Assembly (NCBI GenBank): GCA_937920005.1
Contig: CALETF010000174.1
Span: 1 to 9,615, forward strand
Length of the DNA stretch: 9,615 bases
Origin: an uncultured Candidatus Altimarinota bacterium
GTDB taxonomy: Bacteria; Patescibacteriota; Gracilibacteria; BD1-5; JAGOOR01
Direction of reading: 5' to 3'
Of the stretch, positions 8,272 to 9,615 are shown piece by piece. How positions within the stretch are numbered: the stretch's first letter is position 1; every line of letters starts with the position of its first letter. A program made the translations under genes and the position numbers. The notes beneath the pieces are model-generated. The model was not told the DNA's origin and did no database searches. It saw only the letters and a list, made by a program, of their open reading frames with translations.

Positions 8272-8278
8272 AGAACGA

Positions 8279-8284
8279 ATTATG
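8279..8284 (-). promoter_or_regulatory. Possible -10 element before the secreted protein gene
   Basis: CATAAT on the minus strand ends 7 bases before the ATG at 8271 and overlaps the stop codon of the upstream gene (8280-8282). The spacing resembles the leaderless promoters elsewhere in the window, but I see no -35 element, and the gene may simply be co-transcribed from upstream. Confidence 0.25.
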
Positions 8285-9615
8285 ATCATTGGCATTCTCA
8301 TTTTTCTCAGAGATAATCCATGATAACTTTGAGTGATTTTACGAGCTCATAAAGCATGCGTGTACGAGCAGCTGTCTCATCAAATGCCTTTTCCATGTGT
8401 TTAATAGAGTCCACATTTTTTTCTTTGACGTAAGGACGTTCTTTGAGCGAAGAACCAGCAGCTTCTTTTATTTGAGCGTGATCATTTTTTGATAAATTAA
8501 GGGAATTCACCGTATCAGAAGCACGGACACTATTATCAGCCCTTTCGACGGCATAATTAGCCAGGAGTTGCCATTGAGAAGCCTTGATATTTGTTGGTTT
8601 TTCAAAATCGAGATCATGTCTTCGGAAAGAACGTTTCAGAGAATCTAATACTTGCTGTTCTTCTTTATTTTTTGATTTTTCAGATGATGATGTTTTTTCA
8701 GAAGTAGTATCTTTTTGTTTATTTCTATCAAAAAATCATTTCATAAAAGGGGGTGTCTTCCAGAAGACAAAGACTCAAGCGCCACTAAATACTTTAGAGA
8801 GTTTAATGTTTAAATCGAATTCAGATTCCCAGGTATTAATTGTCGGGGAGACTTTACAGGCAAAATTTCTATTATCACCATTTTTTATTATCCATTCAAG
8901 CCCCTCTTCAAAAATACCCTGAAATGAATTTTTACCTTTCCCGCCTCCAGAACCAAGAAAATAATGACTATTCTGAATAAAATCCATAGTAATACAAAAT
9001 CCACTATCGCAATCTCAGGCAAGAGAACTATCACCCGATCCACTACTGCCGCTACTAGAACTTTTGTTATCACCACCGAGAGCATTTTCTATATCAGAAG
9101 TGAGGTCTATATTGTAGTTTTTTCCACCTCACCAGGTACCAGTTCCTATTTTTCCTGTTATCAATGCTGAAGCATCTTCTGATGTATTGTTTGTGTAGGA
9201 ACCAAATTCTGGTGCCTCCCGAAAAAATATCTCATCAATTCGTCGAATATCATCTAATAAATCATAAGGAGAATTATCAGTGTTCCCGTCATAGTATAAG
9301 CCCATACCAGATACATCTCGAAAGGATGTGGTTTGTTCTTGTACTTGAGATCGTATACTATCAACAATCTGAGTTTTTACTTTTGAACCAAGGGTTGATA
9401 CGAGACTCACTTGTCAGCCTATTTTTTCTTTGATAGTAGTATGGAAGTGAGAGGCAATAATGATTCCGATGTCTGGTGCACCACTTTTTGGTTCATTTTT
9501 GAGATATTCCAGAAGTCTTTTGTCTGCATCAAGAGTTTCCTGAACAACTGGATCACAATCAGAACATAAATTTTTAAATGTTGCTCGGAGTTCTGGGTCG
9601 GCAGAAATAAGCGCA
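8280..9615 (-). CDS. Unknown protein with Ser/Gly linker and cysteine motifs, start beyond right edge
   Basis: About 444 residues of the C-terminal part are visible; the beginning lies past base 9615. Reading from the edge there is a CSDCDPVVQETLD motif, a helical stretch (EYLKNEPKSGAPDIGIIIAS), a region with RRIDEIFFREAPEFGSYTNN, a Ser/Gly low-complexity linker (SSSSGSSGSGDSS), then CDSGFCITMDF, NFACKVSPT and a hydrophobic GAGVFVFW. The last 150 or so residues are Lys/Glu/Ser-rich and helical (DTTSEKTSSSESKNKEE, then KHMEKAFDETAARTRMLYEL). The cysteines and the secreted neighbour suggest an extracytoplasmic protein, but its leader is not visible. I do not recognise the family. TGA codons at 8286, 8298, 8307, 8736, 8775, 9015, 9129 and 9414 are read as Gly; it ends in TAA (8280-8282). 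It lies 8 bases upstream of the secreted protein gene. Confidence 0.7.

Noticed and set aside
9030..9080. Ser/Gly-coding repeat as a DNA tandem repeat or CRISPR-like array
   Set aside because: The repetition is at the amino-acid level (SSSSGSSGSG) with mixed codons; there are no regular repeat units or spacers.
1..9615. TGA = Trp (mycoplasma-type code 4)
   Set aside because: TGA falls on conserved glycines (Walker A, TruB motifs), while tryptophan is written TGG, for example in RRLWYVAMTRAKK of the helicase.

Overview
The window comes from a bacterium that reads UGA as glycine (genetic code 25), so it most likely belongs to the Candidate Phyla Radiation lineages Gracilibacteria (BD1-5/GN02) or Absconditabacteria (SR1). 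Under the standard code nearly every gene here is cut into pieces by TGA. With TGA read as Gly the pieces join into long frames that end in TAA or TAG. I count 39 in-frame TGA codons, several at invariant glycines: the Walker A loop of a UvrD-type helicase, and the GTLDPLATG and LARDLG motifs of TruB. CGA and CGG still fall on conserved arginines, so the related code with CGA/CGG = Trp does not apply. Between the two phyla I cannot decide.

Layout. Bases 1-297 (minus) hold the N-terminal part of a tyrosine recombinase of Xer/phage-integrase type, running off the left edge. A 248-base divergent intergenic region with promoters and small inverted repeats follows. Bases 546-3211 (plus) form a tight three-gene cluster: a fusion of a DUF805-like membrane domain with signal peptidase I, a second compact signal peptidase I two bases downstream, and the tRNA pseudouridine synthase TruB six bases further on. 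Bases 3214-3585 (minus) encode a small charged coiled-coil protein that meets truB tail to tail. Bases 3687-3956 (plus) encode a small two-helix membrane protein. Bases 3999-6947 (plus) encode a 982-residue superfamily 1 helicase with a C-terminal RecB-type PD-(D/E)XK nuclease domain. On the minus strand, 6937-8271 encodes a secreted protein with a clear signal peptide. It lies just downstream of a second unknown, cysteine-containing protein (8280-9615) whose start is beyond the right edge.

How the parts fit. The window is largely housekeeping (export processing, tRNA modification, DNA repair or recombination) plus a lineage-specific pair of unknown genes, at least one of them exported. The two signal peptidases are the general machinery that would cleave leaders such as that of the 6937-8271 product. 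Genes are packed closely, with two convergent pairs 2 bases apart or overlapping by 11 bases. No start codon has a convincing Shine-Dalgarno sequence, and two starts lie exactly 6 bases after a perfect TATAAT, which predicts leaderless mRNAs. I see no rRNA, tRNA, CRISPR array, insertion sequence or phage structural gene.
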